A DNA stretch of 64,000 bases from Candidatus Uhrbacteria bacterium. GTDB taxonomy: Bacteria; Patescibacteriota; Patescibacteriia; 2-12-FULL-60-25. The position numbers and the translations under genes were made by a program. The first letter of the stretch is position 1, and each line of letters begins with the position of its first letter. This document shows positions 36,035 to 43,889 of this stretch, piece by piece. The stretch spans positions 1 through 64,000 of the forward strand of contig JAUSEV010000013.1 of NCBI GenBank assembly GCA_030649995.1, written 5' to 3'. The notes under the pieces are model-generated. The model made no database searches. It saw nothing but the letters and a program-made list of their open reading frames with translations, and was not told the DNA's origin.

Positions 36035-36451
36035 TTACGGCGTTTGGATCATCATTTTTGGTCGAATTTGAATTTGAGACGCCGTGATGCTGCCATCGGC
36101 GTTTGCCGTTCCCGTTACCGTCACATTTGCGCCGGGAGCAAGATCATCGAGAGATCCGTCGGTCATTTTTCCAACGCGCGTCGTACTTGCGAGGAGGATG
36201 ATCTTTGATCCGCCGTCGCGTAGTTTGATGGTCAAACCCGTTTCGTCTTTTGAGACAATCTCACCGTTGGTAAAGCCGCCACCGCCTCGACCTTGATCGC
36301 CTCCGCCGGGTCCTCGGCCACGACGGGCGTCCGTAAATGCCTGCGCCTGATTCGACGTTTGAGATTTGGCGTATTGCATTCCGCCATAAAATGATCCACC
36401 GCCGACCATGAGCGCAACGATGACGATGGGAAGAATAAGTTTGTTTTGCAT
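36035..36451 (-). CDS. Small exported protein, DUF5666-like
   Basis: A 138-aa protein with one N-terminal membrane helix or signal (about 6-24), a Gly/Arg linker (RRGRGPGGGDQGRGGGG), then a beta-rich domain: GEIVSKDETGLTIKLRDGG, VGKMTDGSLDDLAPGANVTV, and DGSITASQIQIR. That pattern is an OB-like fold annotated DUF5666 in many bacteria. A similar protein lies at the front of the same leftward operon (40099-40521). It is the last gene after the MacB-like permease. Confidence 0.7.
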   Translation of the reverse strand: MQNKLILPIVIVALMVGGGSFYGGMQYAKSQTSNQAQAFTDARRGRGPGGGDQGRGGGGFTNGEIVSKDETGLTIKLRDGGSKIILLASTTRVGKMTDGSLDDLAPGANVTVTGTANADGSITASQIQIRPKMMIQTP

Positions 36452-36491
36452 AGTAGATGGATTCCCGCCTTCGCGGGAATGACAAGAATAA

Positions 36492-37709
36492 TTATTCGTA
36501 ACGTAAGGCCGCGATCGGATTCAGCGATGCGGCTCGGCGAGCCGGATAATAGCCAAAGATGATGCCGATCGCCGCGGAAACGCCAAAGGCCATGGCAACG
36601 GAGGAGAAGGAAACGTTGGTGGCGATATTGGCAAAGCGAGAGACCGCAAGGGAAATCATCCAACCCAATAGTATTCCGATCGCGCCACCAAGAAACGTGA
36701 GGGTGACGGCTTCTGCCAAAAATTGTTGGGTAATATCCCGCTTTTTGGCACCAATGGCTTTACGTAATCCGATTTCACGTGTGCGTTCCGTGACGGTCGT
36801 CAACATCATGTTCATAATGCCGATACCGCCGACCAAAAGCGAGATGCCGGCAATGGAAGCCAGAAAGATCGTAAAAGTATTTGTAACAGCCGTGAGCGTT
36901 CCTAAAATATCGGATTGTGAAACGATGGAAAAATCAGGGTTCTGCGGATCCACGCGATGCTTGGCCGCGAGCACGCTCGTCGCCTCATCTTTGACTTGTG
37001 GCATCAGATCCTTGTGTTCGACGCTTACGGCGATGGTGGAAAGATAATCCACCCCGGCCAGAATGCGTTGCATCATCGTCAGAGGCACAAAAACGGTGTC
37101 ATCCGGATTAAAAAAACCGGCACTCCCTTTTGCTTGCAGCACCCCGATGATCTGAACATTCATTTGATTGATGCGAATCGTTTTACCGATAGGATCCGCG
37201 TCGCCAAACAAATCTTGCGCCGCAGTAGGTCCGAGCACGGCGACACGACTGAGGCTGTTGAAATGAAGATCCGTAATAAATGATCCGTTTTCTATTGTCA
37301 CGTTCCTCACGGTGAGATATTCCGGCGACACGCCGATGACGGTCGAGTTTGTGTTATTTCCGGCAGAAGAGGTGATCTGAAAGCGGCGATTGAGTTCCGG
37401 AGAAACTGACGCAACGCCTTGGACCGAACGCAGCGCGCTTACGTCATCATTCTTGAGCGTTTGCGCGGCGCCGCGACCGGAAGATACGATGCCGCGTCCG
37501 GGCTGCAAGATTCCCGGGATAATCGTAAGCAAATTCGATCCCAGTCCCTGAATGCTCGATTGGATGGCACCCTGCGCTCCTTGTCCGATGGATACCATGG
37601 CGATGACGGAACTGATGCCGATCACAATGCCAAGCATGGTCAGCCCCGATCGTACTTTGTTTGTTCCAAGAGCCATTGTTGTTTCTTGAAAAATATCGGT
37701 GATGGTCAT
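36492..37709 (-). CDS. MacB-like ABC transporter permease
   Basis: A 405-aa permease with the MacB/FtsX plan: a helix at about 20-45 (GLTMLGIVIGISSVIAMVSI), a periplasmic MacB_PCD domain of about 210 residues, then three helices. The cytosolic motif ERTREIGLRKAIGAKKRDI between helices two and three is typical. It works with the ATPase encoded just before it (four-base overlap) and with the HlyD-type adaptor. In Gram-negative bacteria such systems export peptides, toxins or lipoproteins through TolC. No TolC is seen here, as expected in a single-membrane cell. Confidence 0.9.
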   Translation of the reverse strand: MTITDIFQETTMALGTNKVRSGLTMLGIVIGISSVIAMVSIGQGAQGAIQSSIQGLGSNLLTIIPGILQPGRGIVSSGRGAAQTLKNDDVSALRSVQGVASVSPELNRRFQITSSAGNNTNSTVIGVSPEYLTVRNVTIENGSFITDLHFNSLSRVAVLGPTAAQDLFGDADPIGKTIRINQMNVQIIGVLQAKGSAGFFNPDDTVFVPLTMMQRILAGVDYLSTIAVSVEHKDLMPQVKDEATSVLAAKHRVDPQNPDFSIVSQSDILGTLTAVTNTFTIFLASIAGISLLVGGIGIMNMMLTTVTERTREIGLRKAIGAKKRDITQQFLAEAVTLTFLGGAIGILLGWMISLAVSRFANIATNVSFSSVAMAFGVSAAIGIIFGYYPARRAASLNPIAALRYE

Positions 37710-38392
37710 AGAGAGGATGGTTCATCGCGCACGAGGTTTCCGTCACGCAGATAGAGGATGCGTTCGGCATGTTTTGCGATATACGGTTCGTGCGTAATAA
37801 GGATGATGGTTCGCCCTTGTTCTCGGTGCAGTTTTTGGAACGCGGCCAAAACCGTTTCTCCGGTTTTGGTGTCCAGATTGCCGGTCGGTTCATCCGCCAA
37901 AATCATCGCCGGATTATTGACGAGGGCGCGGGCGATGGCTACGCGTTGCATCATGCCTCCGGACAGTTGATTGGAGCGGTGATGCCAGAATTCTTCCGGA
38001 AAGGCCGCGGCGCGCAACGCCTGCTTTGCCAACTCTTCGCGTTTATCCGGCGCCAGACGAGCATAGACCAGAGGAAGCATCACATTGCGCAGAACCGTGG
38101 CGCGCGGCAACAGGTTAAAAGCTTGAAACACGAAACCGATTTTTTTTACGCGAATATCCGCCAACGCTTCATCGGAAAGTTTTGAGGCATCCTGACCGTC
38201 AATCGTATACGTCCCGCTCGTAGGCGTATCCAAGCAACCCAGAATATGCATGAGCGTGGATTTTCCCGAACCGGATGGACCCATGATAGCCACGAATTCG
38301 CTTTTTTTGATGCTTAAGGAGATTCCTTTCAGCACAACCGTTTCCTCTCCACCATTGGTGTAAATTTTTTTTAAGTCTCGACAATCAAGCAT
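37706..38392 (-). CDS. MacB/LolD-type ABC transporter ATPase
   Basis: A 228-aa nucleotide-binding protein. Walker A is [12 protein letters not shown] (about residue 36), the Q-loop is [14 protein letters not shown], the signature is [15 protein letters not shown], and Walker B with the catalytic glutamate is [12 protein letters not shown]. It powers the permease encoded next to it. Confidence 0.95.
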   Translation of the reverse strand: MLDCRDLKKIYTNGGEETVVLKGISLSIKKSEFVAIMGPSGSGKSTLMHILGCLDTPTSGTYTIDGQDASKLSDEALADIRVKKIGFVFQAFNLLPRATVLRNVMLPLVYARLAPDKREELAKQALRAAAFPEEFWHHRSNQLSGGMMQRVAIARALVNNPAMILADEPTGNLDTKTGETVLAAFQKLHREQGRTIILITHEPYIAKHAERILYLRDGNLVRDEPSSL

Positions 38393-38395
38393 ACT

Positions 38396-40093
38396 TTATC
38401 GTCGTCCGCCGCCTCCTCCTCCAAAATTCGGCAAGCGGATCGCTGAATTGCCGGTTGGTTGAGTTGTCGCCATGGTCGGTTGCACGGTGCGCGTCACGAC
38501 CCATGTTCCCTCGGTGAGACCGCCTCGTATTTCCGTCATCTGATTGTTGGTGATGCCGATCGTCACATTTTGTCGCACGGTCGGTTGCGTCAACACGATG
38601 GCGCGATTATTGGTTTCGGTTCCGGCTTGTTGATCCGCAGAAGCATTCACGACTTCAACGAAAGATTGTCCATTTTGAGTTTTGACGGCCGTACTCGGTA
38701 CTTCCAATATATCAGCCTTGGAATCCGTGATGATGGCGGCGGTGACGCTCATGCCCGGTTTGAGTCTCGCATCAGACACGTCGAAGCTGATCTTTGTTTG
38801 ATACGTCACCACGCCTTGTACGGCGGAGCCAACCAGATCAATGTCGCTCACTCGGCCGGAGAGCGTGAAATCGGGAATCGCATCAAAAGTCAGGCTGGCT
38901 CGCTGTCCGGATTTTATGTTTGCCGCGTCCACTTCGTTTAACGAAACCTGGGCCATAAAATCATCGGCCACGAGCACGGCTAAAATATCGCCGGGACCGA
39001 TTTGTTGTCCGACGCGGACAGCGATGTTTCCTACGCGACCATAAAAAGGCGCCACCACCGTTCGATTTTGCAACGCCGTTTCGGCGGCCAAGACCTGCGC
39101 TTCGGCATTTTGAATCTGGGCGCGCGCAATTGCCACGTCTTCCGGCCGTGCCGCCGCTTGTTTTAAGGACAACGCGGCTTGCGATTGTATGAGCGACGCT
39201 TCCGCGGATTGCACGGAATTTTCCGCCGTGTGGACGGCTTGCGTTTGGTTTTGCAGGGCGGATTGATAGGAATTTTGGTTGGCTAAATAATTGCTGGCGC
39301 GCGTGTTTGGAATGGCGATCGTCCACGTGTCTTGATTGTAGATCGTGGATGGAAATTGGATGTACAGCCCTTTTGTTCCCAAGGGAACGGGGTAATTGAC
39401 ATTGACCGTTCCATCCGCGGTTTCCAAACCAGAAACCAAGAATCGCCAGCCGCCGGCGTCATAGATGCTGATTTTGTATTCACCTCGCTCCTCGCCGGTA
39501 TACGTTCCGCTGATCGTCGGTGGAGTGCCGGAAAGATTGGATGGCCCCGGAGTCGCGCCAAAACCGGAACTGGAAACTCCGGAGTTCATAAGACCGGAAT
39601 TCAAAAAGGTGTGATAAGAGTTTTTGACCAGAAGATTTTGTTGCGCCTTCACATCCAACAGATTTTTTTTCGCATTGTCCAGACTGGTTTGGGCCGAGAT
39701 CACCGCCGCTCGGCTCACCTCAATATCCGGCCCGGAGGCTCCGGAAAGGACTTTTTGATAATTGGCTCGCGCGCTTTCCAAGCCTGCTTGCGCCTGTTTC
39801 AACGATATAAACGCATCTTTCGCGTCGAGAGAAATCAACACCTGTCCGGCTCTGACGCTGTCGCCGGCCGTTACGGGAATTCGAGTAATCATCCCGGATC
39901 CGTTGGTTTTGAGATCGATTTGGTTTTTGGCCACAATGACTCCGCTCGCGGAAACGAAAACATTGATCGTTCCTCGTTGTATGGTTGCGAGGATGGATCG
40001 CGTGGGCGCTTCCGCGTTTTTGGAACGCATCCAGACAAAACCCCCGCCGGCGATGCCGATAAAAATCAGCACGGCAATGATTTTTTTCTTCAT
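38396..40093 (-). CDS. HlyD/MacA-type adaptor protein
   Basis: A 565-aa membrane-anchored adaptor. One N-terminal helix is followed by a biotinyl/lipoyl-like half (GVIVAKNQIDLKTNGSGMI, then VRAGQVLISLDAKDA), a long alpha hairpin, the second lipoyl half (VVAPFYGRVGNIAVRVGQQI) and beta barrel domains. The hairpin is interrupted at residues about 165-270 by a Gly/Ser/Tyr-rich inserted domain (SGTYTGEERGEYKISIYDAG), making it longer than the usual 370-400 aa. It ends in a Gly/Arg tail (FGGGGGGRR). It is the third gene of the ABC export set. Confidence 0.9.
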   Translation of the reverse strand: MKKKIIAVLIFIGIAGGGFVWMRSKNAEAPTRSILATIQRGTINVFVSASGVIVAKNQIDLKTNGSGMITRIPVTAGDSVRAGQVLISLDAKDAFISLKQAQAGLESARANYQKVLSGASGPDIEVSRAAVISAQTSLDNAKKNLLDVKAQQNLLVKNSYHTFLNSGLMNSGVSSSGFGATPGPSNLSGTPPTISGTYTGEERGEYKISIYDAGGWRFLVSGLETADGTVNVNYPVPLGTKGLYIQFPSTIYNQDTWTIAIPNTRASNYLANQNSYQSALQNQTQAVHTAENSVQSAEASLIQSQAALSLKQAAARPEDVAIARAQIQNAEAQVLAAETALQNRTVVAPFYGRVGNIAVRVGQQIGPGDILAVLVADDFMAQVSLNEVDAANIKSGQRASLTFDAIPDFTLSGRVSDIDLVGSAVQGVVTYQTKISFDVSDARLKPGMSVTAAIITDSKADILEVPSTAVKTQNGQSFVEVVNASADQQAGTETNNRAIVLTQPTVRQNVTIGITNNQMTEIRGGLTEGTWVVTRTVQPTMATTQPTGNSAIRLPNFGGGGGGRR

Positions 40094-40098
40094 AGAAA

Positions 40099-40521
40099 TC
40101 AGCGGCCGGGAAAGAGACGGATGAGACGCGCCTCAATTTGACCTTGATCGTTTGGGGAGCCGAACACGGCCGCTTGACCATCAACGCGGATATTCGCGAG
40201 TGATCCCTCCTCGCGTCCCACGCGGATCAGGGTGGAAGTCGTTACGAGCACATCCTGCTCAACACGATCTTTGCCCTGAACGACGAGGGTTGATCCGGAC
40301 ACGGATAAAATTTTTCCAAACACTCCATGGCCCGCCGGAAACAGAGGCCTTTCAAATGGCGATCGACCGCCGCGGAAATTTTGATGAGGGTTAAACAACC
40401 AATGACGGATCCTGCGTTCTCCCACGTGCACGCCGGCGGAAAACGCACCGAGGAGCAAAATGATGGTGCCCAGAGAAACAAGGATGATGAAAATATATTT
40501 TGACTTTATGAATTCGGTCAT
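40099..40521 (-). CDS. Membrane-anchored DUF5666-like protein
   Basis: A 140-aa protein with one N-terminal helix (about 8-30) and a beta domain (GVFGKILSVSGSTLVVQGKD, then IRVGREEGSLANIRVDGQAAVFG). It resembles the 36035-36451 protein in both plan and sequence. Its ATG overlaps the stop of the preceding membrane gene by four bases, and it ends five bases before the adaptor gene, so it is part of the export operon. Confidence 0.7.
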   Translation of the reverse strand: MTEFIKSKYIFIILVSLGTIILLLGAFSAGVHVGERRIRHWLFNPHQNFRGGRSPFERPLFPAGHGVFGKILSVSGSTLVVQGKDRVEQDVLVTTSTLIRVGREEGSLANIRVDGQAAVFGSPNDQGQIEARLIRLFPGR

Positions 40522-40928
40522 AGGTGATGAGTGGTGAATAAGGTTCGTCGGGTAGAGCGCAGAGCTTGAGCAAGCGTCACCATTCCGATCAAAAAGAATA
40601 ATCCAAGCGATGCGGCGAGCAATGTCCATGAGGGTAAAGCTTCCAGCAGACCAAAAATAAAATCCTTGATATTAACGAGCATCACATCCGGATCCGATAC
40701 CCCCAATCGGATAAGTTCAAAAAATGACGAGGTACGCATCTCTTCCAAGAGCGTTTGCCAAATGGAAAAAGCGTAGCCACTTGTTGTGAATAGACCAACA
40801 GCAACGAACACAATGCGGATAGAGAGTTGACGTAGCCGAGCGCGTTGGATCTTTTGGAGAATTTTGACCAACAAGTCCGGAGGCGTGTCGGTTGTCGGCA
40901 AGTGCTGTAAGAGAAAGTGGGAGGGCAT
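40518..40928 (-). CDS. Two-helix membrane protein, possible anti-sigma partner
   Basis: A 136-aa protein with a basic helical N-terminal region (about 15-40, DLLVKILQKIQRARLRQL) and two membrane helices (about 38-60 and 98-118). It lies directly after the ECF sigma gene, the usual place for an anti-sigma factor, but it has no zinc-binding HxxxCxxC motif, so the role is a guess from position. Confidence 0.5.
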   Translation of the reverse strand: MPSHFLLQHLPTTDTPPDLLVKILQKIQRARLRQLSIRIVFVAVGLFTTSGYAFSIWQTLLEEMRTSSFFELIRLGVSDPDVMLVNIKDFIFGLLEALPSWTLLAASLGLFFLIGMVTLAQALRSTRRTLFTTHHL

Positions 40929-40950
40929 AGATGTGGATACGTTCTTGAGG

Positions 40951-41520
40951 TTATTTTTGGTGCATCACGTTTTTTAACAGGTTTCTCATAACGAGCATGG
41001 CCCGGCGATAGCGACTTTTAATCGTGTTCATGGGTTCGTGCATGATATCGGCAATATCTTGAAAGGTCATGTCTTCCGTTTCGTGCAGAAGAATGATGGA
41101 GCGAGACTTTGCGGGAATCTTTGACAACGCTTCCTTCAGTGTCTGAACCAGATTTTTGTGCGTGAGAATCTCGCTTGGGAGCGGCCGAACATCACGAATC
41201 AATTCAGCCATATCGGGCATTTCATCGTTCTCCATGTGAGAAAACGGAACCTCCTTCTTTTTTCGCAAATAATCAATGGCCGTATTTTTTGCGATGGAAA
41301 AAATCCATGTTTTGAAGGATTTGGAGCTATCAAACTTTGTCAGATTGCGCCACGTTTTTATAAACGTTTCTTGCGTCAGATCTTCCGCCGCGCGCGCATC
41401 GCCAACCATGCGATACAGAAAACGATAGATCATGTTCAGATGCCGCTCAATCAAAATATCCAAAGCCTCAAGCTTTCCTTGGCGGTAGGATCGAATGAGT
41501 TCGACATCAGAATGATCCAT
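40951..41520 (-). CDS. ECF-type RNA polymerase sigma factor
   Basis: A 189-aa sigma70-family factor of the extracytoplasmic-function group. Region 2 is LIERHLNMIYRFLYRMVGDA, then AEDLTQETFIKTWRNL, then FKTWIFSIAKNTAIDYLRKK. Region 4 is LSKIPAKSRSIILLHETEDM followed by TFQDIADIMHEPMNTIKSRY, a helix-turn-helix. It heads the leftward operon with the MacAB-like exporter, so it may regulate that operon in response to envelope conditions. Confidence 0.93.
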   Translation of the reverse strand: MDHSDVELIRSYRQGKLEALDILIERHLNMIYRFLYRMVGDARAAEDLTQETFIKTWRNLTKFDSSKSFKTWIFSIAKNTAIDYLRKKKEVPFSHMENDEMPDMAELIRDVRPLPSEILTHKNLVQTLKEALSKIPAKSRSIILLHETEDMTFQDIADIMHEPMNTIKSRYRRAMLVMRNLLKNVMHQK

Positions 41521-41659
41521 GAAAATTCTTTGTTACGATCCGTTGGAGACGTTTATGAGCCTCCTCTTTAGTGATCTTACCATTTGTCACCATTTTTTGC
41601 AGACGCATTTTTACTTCATCCACAAAGCGCGTTCGGAGTTGTTCTGCGGGTGCGTTCAT
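41507..41659 (-). CDS. Possible 50-aa helical leader protein
   Basis: A short frame that starts at ATG 41659 and ends inside the first codons of the sigma gene. The product is charged and helical (VDEVKMRLQKMVTNGKITKE then EAHKRLQRIV). The overlap with the sigma start would allow translational coupling. No good ribosome-binding site is seen and I cannot identify the protein. Confidence 0.4.
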   Translation of the reverse strand: MNAPAEQLRTRFVDEVKMRLQKMVTNGKITKEEAHKRLQRIVTKNFHGSF

Positions 41660-41776
41660 ATTAGGAGATGATCTTCGTGATTTTTTTTCTTTCCATTTCT
41701 ATAATACGGAGAAAGAACGGACTTTGGTGCGCGAAAAACACTCATCCACGCTTGCATAATCATGCACCATCAACGC

Positions 41777-41805
41777 TTGTCAGTCTTTTCTCTATTTGAT
41801 ACCAT
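41777..41805 (+). promoter_or_regulatory. Promoter of the tRNA-Asn locus
   Basis: TTGTCA (41777-41782), 17-base spacer, TACCAT (41800-41805). Transcription would begin about seven bases later, immediately before a truncated copy of the tRNA 5' end and not before the complete gene. Confidence 0.5.
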
Positions 41806-41811
41806 CATCCA

Positions 41812-41829
41812 TGCATTCCGAGGTAGCTC
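41812..41829 (+). other. Broken tRNA-Asn 5' fragment
   Basis: TGCATTCCGAGGTAGCTC is an exact 18-base copy of 41896-41913, which spans the leader and the first 13 bases of tRNA-Asn. It breaks off inside the D arm where the 66-base insertion begins. Confidence 0.85.
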
Positions 41830-41895
41830 CCACCTACGCTCTTCGAGCTTCGGTGGGCAGGACGCTCTTTATCAAAATGATCACTATTCGTGATC
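41830..41895. mobile_element. 66-bp insertion with hairpins between tRNA copies
   Basis: Lies between the two 18-base direct copies. It holds an imperfect hairpin (CCCACC, then GCTCTTCGAGC, then GGTGGG) whose tail GGTGGGCAGG is similar to the end of the family C element in mnmA, and a second perfect hairpin GATCAC-TATTC-GTGATC. The layout is that of an insertion with an 18-base target duplication. Confidence 0.55.
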
Positions 41896-41934
41896 TGCAT
41901 TCCGAGGTAGCTCAGCGGTAGAGCAGGTGACTGT

Positions 41935-42547
41935 GAACAATCGTCGTTTGTCACTACAATAGTTGTATATGACAAAAAGGCGAACCTATGCCGACCGTGC
42001 CGATTATCTTAAGAAGGCGGTTGCTAAGCGCAGAACCAAAATTCGTCAGTTGGCTGTGGATTTTAAGGGAGGCCAATGTGTCATTTGTGGATATCATAAA
42101 TGCATTGCAGCCCTTGAATTCCATCATCCGGATCCGTCGAAAAAAGATTTCAGTATTTCGGCGGATGGGCTGACGCGTTCATGGGATCGTGTGAAAAAAG
42201 AAGTTCGCAAGTGTGTTCTTCTTTGTGCAAACTGTCATCGAGAGATTCACGCCGGTATAACGCAGCTTCCGATGGTAACATCGGTTGAAAAATGAGGTGA
42301 ATTGTCCGCCTACGCCTAACATAGGTTATGGCGGATCCCATGAAGCTGAATGCGAAGTGGGACTGGAAGCCTAAAGCCGTCGATCGGATGGCGATGGTAA
42401 TCAGCAGCCAAGCCCCGACATCGGTTGGGGAAGGTTCAGAGACTATCCCGCAAGGGAGTAGGGTCGAGAGATCGATCCGAAGCGCCTCAGTCCGACACTC
42501 GTCGGACAAGATATAGTCCATCCTTCGTGGAAACACGGAGACAAATG
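41935..42547 (+). mobile_element. Group I intron in the tRNA-Asn anticodon loop
   Basis: A 613-base intron that would splice itself out after U34+1 of the anticodon region and end in the expected terminal G (42547). The conserved core is plain: Q/P-like TAATCAGCAGCCAAGCC (42398-42414), R-like AAGGTTCAGAGACTA (42431-42445) and S-like AAGATATAGTCC (42508-42519). The P7 pairing is GACTA/TAGTC. A possible P1 forms between exon GTGAC...GT and GTCAC at about 41959. The 5' part contains an HNH endonuclease gene. A GTCCGCC...GGCGGAT hairpin near 42304-42337 resembles the family C repeat in mnmA. Confidence 0.85.
41969..42295 (+). CDS. Intron-encoded HNH homing endonuclease
   Basis: A 108-aa protein. 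A basic helical N-terminus (KRRTYADRADYLKKAVAKRR) is followed by an HNH/zinc domain: CVICGYHKCIAALEFHHPDP supplies the first Cys pair and the catalytic His-His, and VRKCVLLCANCHREIHAG supplies the second Cys pair, Asn and His. It would cut intronless tRNA-Asn genes to spread the intron. All key residues are present, so it may be active. ATG 41969 is used; a TTG two codons earlier is possible. Confidence 0.9.
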   Translation: MTKRRTYADRADYLKKAVAKRRTKIRQLAVDFKGGQCVICGYHKCIAALEFHHPDPSKKDFSISADGLTRSWDRVKKEVRKCVLLCANCHREIHAGITQLPMVTSVEK

Positions 42548-42678
42548 TAATCCCTTGGTCGTCGGTTCGATCCCGACCCTCGGAGCCATGACGGAACGTG
42601 TGTGGTGATCCACATGCGTTTGGTCAAAAGGTCATCATCAAAAAAGAAAGATGGTGGAATTTTGACTGAATCCAGAAT

Positions 42679-43032
42679 ATGCAAAGAGTTATTGAAAAAA
42701 GGGAGACTAGTAATCATATATTGAGTCTGCGACAAGGTTTTTATTTGGAACACGTTCGGTTTTTTCGTGAGCTGGCAAAAAAACACAAAGCTTCTTTTTT
42801 CTTGTTTGAGCTAACAGCACCTCAAGATGTCTTACTCGCTAGAATCAAGGACAGGATGGCACAAAAGGCGAATTTGGCTACGCGTAAGCCAATGGCTCTG
42901 TCTCGTATCATGCGGAATATAAATATCCATGTGAACAAAGAAAAAGATTCGCAAATGCGTTTAATTGATACCATTGGATCAACGCCACAAAAGATTGCTG
43001 AGAAGATATTGAAAGAAATGAAAAATAGATAG
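42679..43032 (+). CDS. Probable remnant of a P-loop kinase
   Basis: A 117-aa product resembling only the C-terminal half of a zeta-toxin/AAA-type small kinase: FLFELTAPQDVLLARIKDRM is the strand and LID-like part, and RLIDTIGSTPQKIAEKILKE the closing helix. The Walker A loop and N-terminal half are absent, and the frame is closed by a stop just upstream of the first ATG. It lies 90 bases after the tRNA, so the front of the gene may have been lost when something inserted at the tRNA. It may be a pseudogene. Confidence 0.5.
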   Translation: MQRVIEKRETSNHILSLRQGFYLEHVRFFRELAKKHKASFFLFELTAPQDVLLARIKDRMAQKANLATRKPMALSRIMRNINIHVNKEKDSQMRLIDTIGSTPQKIAEKILKEMKNR

Positions 43033-43055
43033 GCAGAAAAAACCACCCATAAAAC

Positions 43056-43832
43056 ATGAACCATCTCTCTTTTTCATTCCTCGTTCTCCTCTTGCTTGGG
43101 GCAGGTTGTTTCCAGGGGATTTCAATTCCTCCGACGCCGTCACTAGAGCCCGGGCCTGTCGCCTGTACGATGGAGGCCAAACAATGTCCGGACGGGAGTT
43201 ATGTGAGTCGCACAGGACCGAAGTGCGAATTTTCCGCCTGTCCAAACCCACCGCCCGAGCCTGTTCCGCCACTGAGTCCTATCAATAAAACCTGTCACGG
43301 TCCGGGCGATGCCGGTTGCGGTTTAGGATATCAATGTATTCAAGATTGTGGTCCGCCTGTGATTCGTGTTGATGAACCACCTCCGTCCTACCACTGTCAA
43401 ACGGACGCCTTCGCAAAAAAACCAAGGATGTGTCCGATCTGTCTTGCCTCAAATACTTTTGTCGCAACCCCCAACGGAGACGTAAAGGTGACTGACCTTA
43501 AAATCGGCATGCCCGTGTGGTCGCTGAATGCGCACGGGAAAAAAGTTCCGCGCACCATCATCAAAGTGTCTCAAACCCCGGTATCGGCCTCGCATAAAGT
43601 TGTCCATCTTATTTTGTCGGATGGACGTGAGGTATGGGTCTCACCCAATCATCCCATCTTGAACGGCCATCCCATCATGAGTTTGCACACGGGGGACATC
43701 TATGATGGAGCGAAGATCGTTTCGACGGACCTTGTCCCATATTGGGATACGGCAACTTATGATCTTTTACCCGATGGTGATACCGACGCATATTGGGCGA
43801 ATGGGATCTTGCTTGAGAGTACGCTTCGTTAA
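43056..43832 (+). CDS. Lipoprotein with Hint (intein/Hedgehog-type) domain
   Basis: A 258-aa exported protein. The lipobox LLGAGC sits at residues 14-19. Then come a Pro-rich linker, a Cys-rich unit CPDGSYVSRTGPKCEFSACP, a second Cys-rich part (GDAGCGLGYQCIQDCGPP), and from Cys128 a Hint domain: CLASNTFVATPNGDVKVTDL with the block-A Cys, then VHLILSDGREVWVSPNHPIL (block B His) and YWANGILLEST at the end. The block-G His-Asn pair of splicing inteins is absent, so N-terminal cleavage or thioester chemistry, and not splicing, is the likely outcome. Probably cell-surface. Confidence 0.85.
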   Translation: MNHLSFSFLVLLLLGAGCFQGISIPPTPSLEPGPVACTMEAKQCPDGSYVSRTGPKCEFSACPNPPPEPVPPLSPINKTCHGPGDAGCGLGYQCIQDCGPPVIRVDEPPPSYHCQTDAFAKKPRMCPICLASNTFVATPNGDVKVTDLKIGMPVWSLNAHGKKVPRTIIKVSQTPVSASHKVVHLILSDGREVWVSPNHPILNGHPIMSLHTGDIYDGAKIVSTDLVPYWDTATYDLLPDGDTDAYWANGILLESTLR

Positions 43833-43889
43833 TTTTTTTCAATCGTTTGATTGAAAAATAGGGGTTTGAAAAATAATCACAGCACTCGT

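Larger units (their letters stand above)
41901..42588 (+). tRNA. tRNA-Asn(GTT) interrupted by a group I intron
   Basis: The 5' exon is 41901-41934 (TCCGAGGTAGCTCAGCGGTA... ending CTGT) and the 3' exon is 42548-42588, starting TAATCC and ending in an encoded CCA. The 7-bp acceptor stem TCCGAGG/CCTCGGA and the T arm GTCGG-TTCGATC-CCGAC pair perfectly. Joining the exons gives a 75-base tRNA with anticodon loop CTGTTAA, that is tRNA-Asn. One mismatch (T29 with C41) remains in the anticodon stem with these boundaries, so they could be off or the mismatch is real. G at the discriminator position is usual for tRNA-Asn. Confidence 0.8.

Noticed and set aside
39332-40141. 269-residue open frame antisense to the HlyD-like adaptor
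   Set aside because: The adaptor's domains are unambiguous on the minus strand, and the plus frame has no recognisable features or ribosome-binding site.
41830-41895. Second functional tRNA upstream of tRNA-Asn
   Set aside because: Only the first 13 tRNA bases are present, with no D loop, anticodon arm or T arm before the complete gene.
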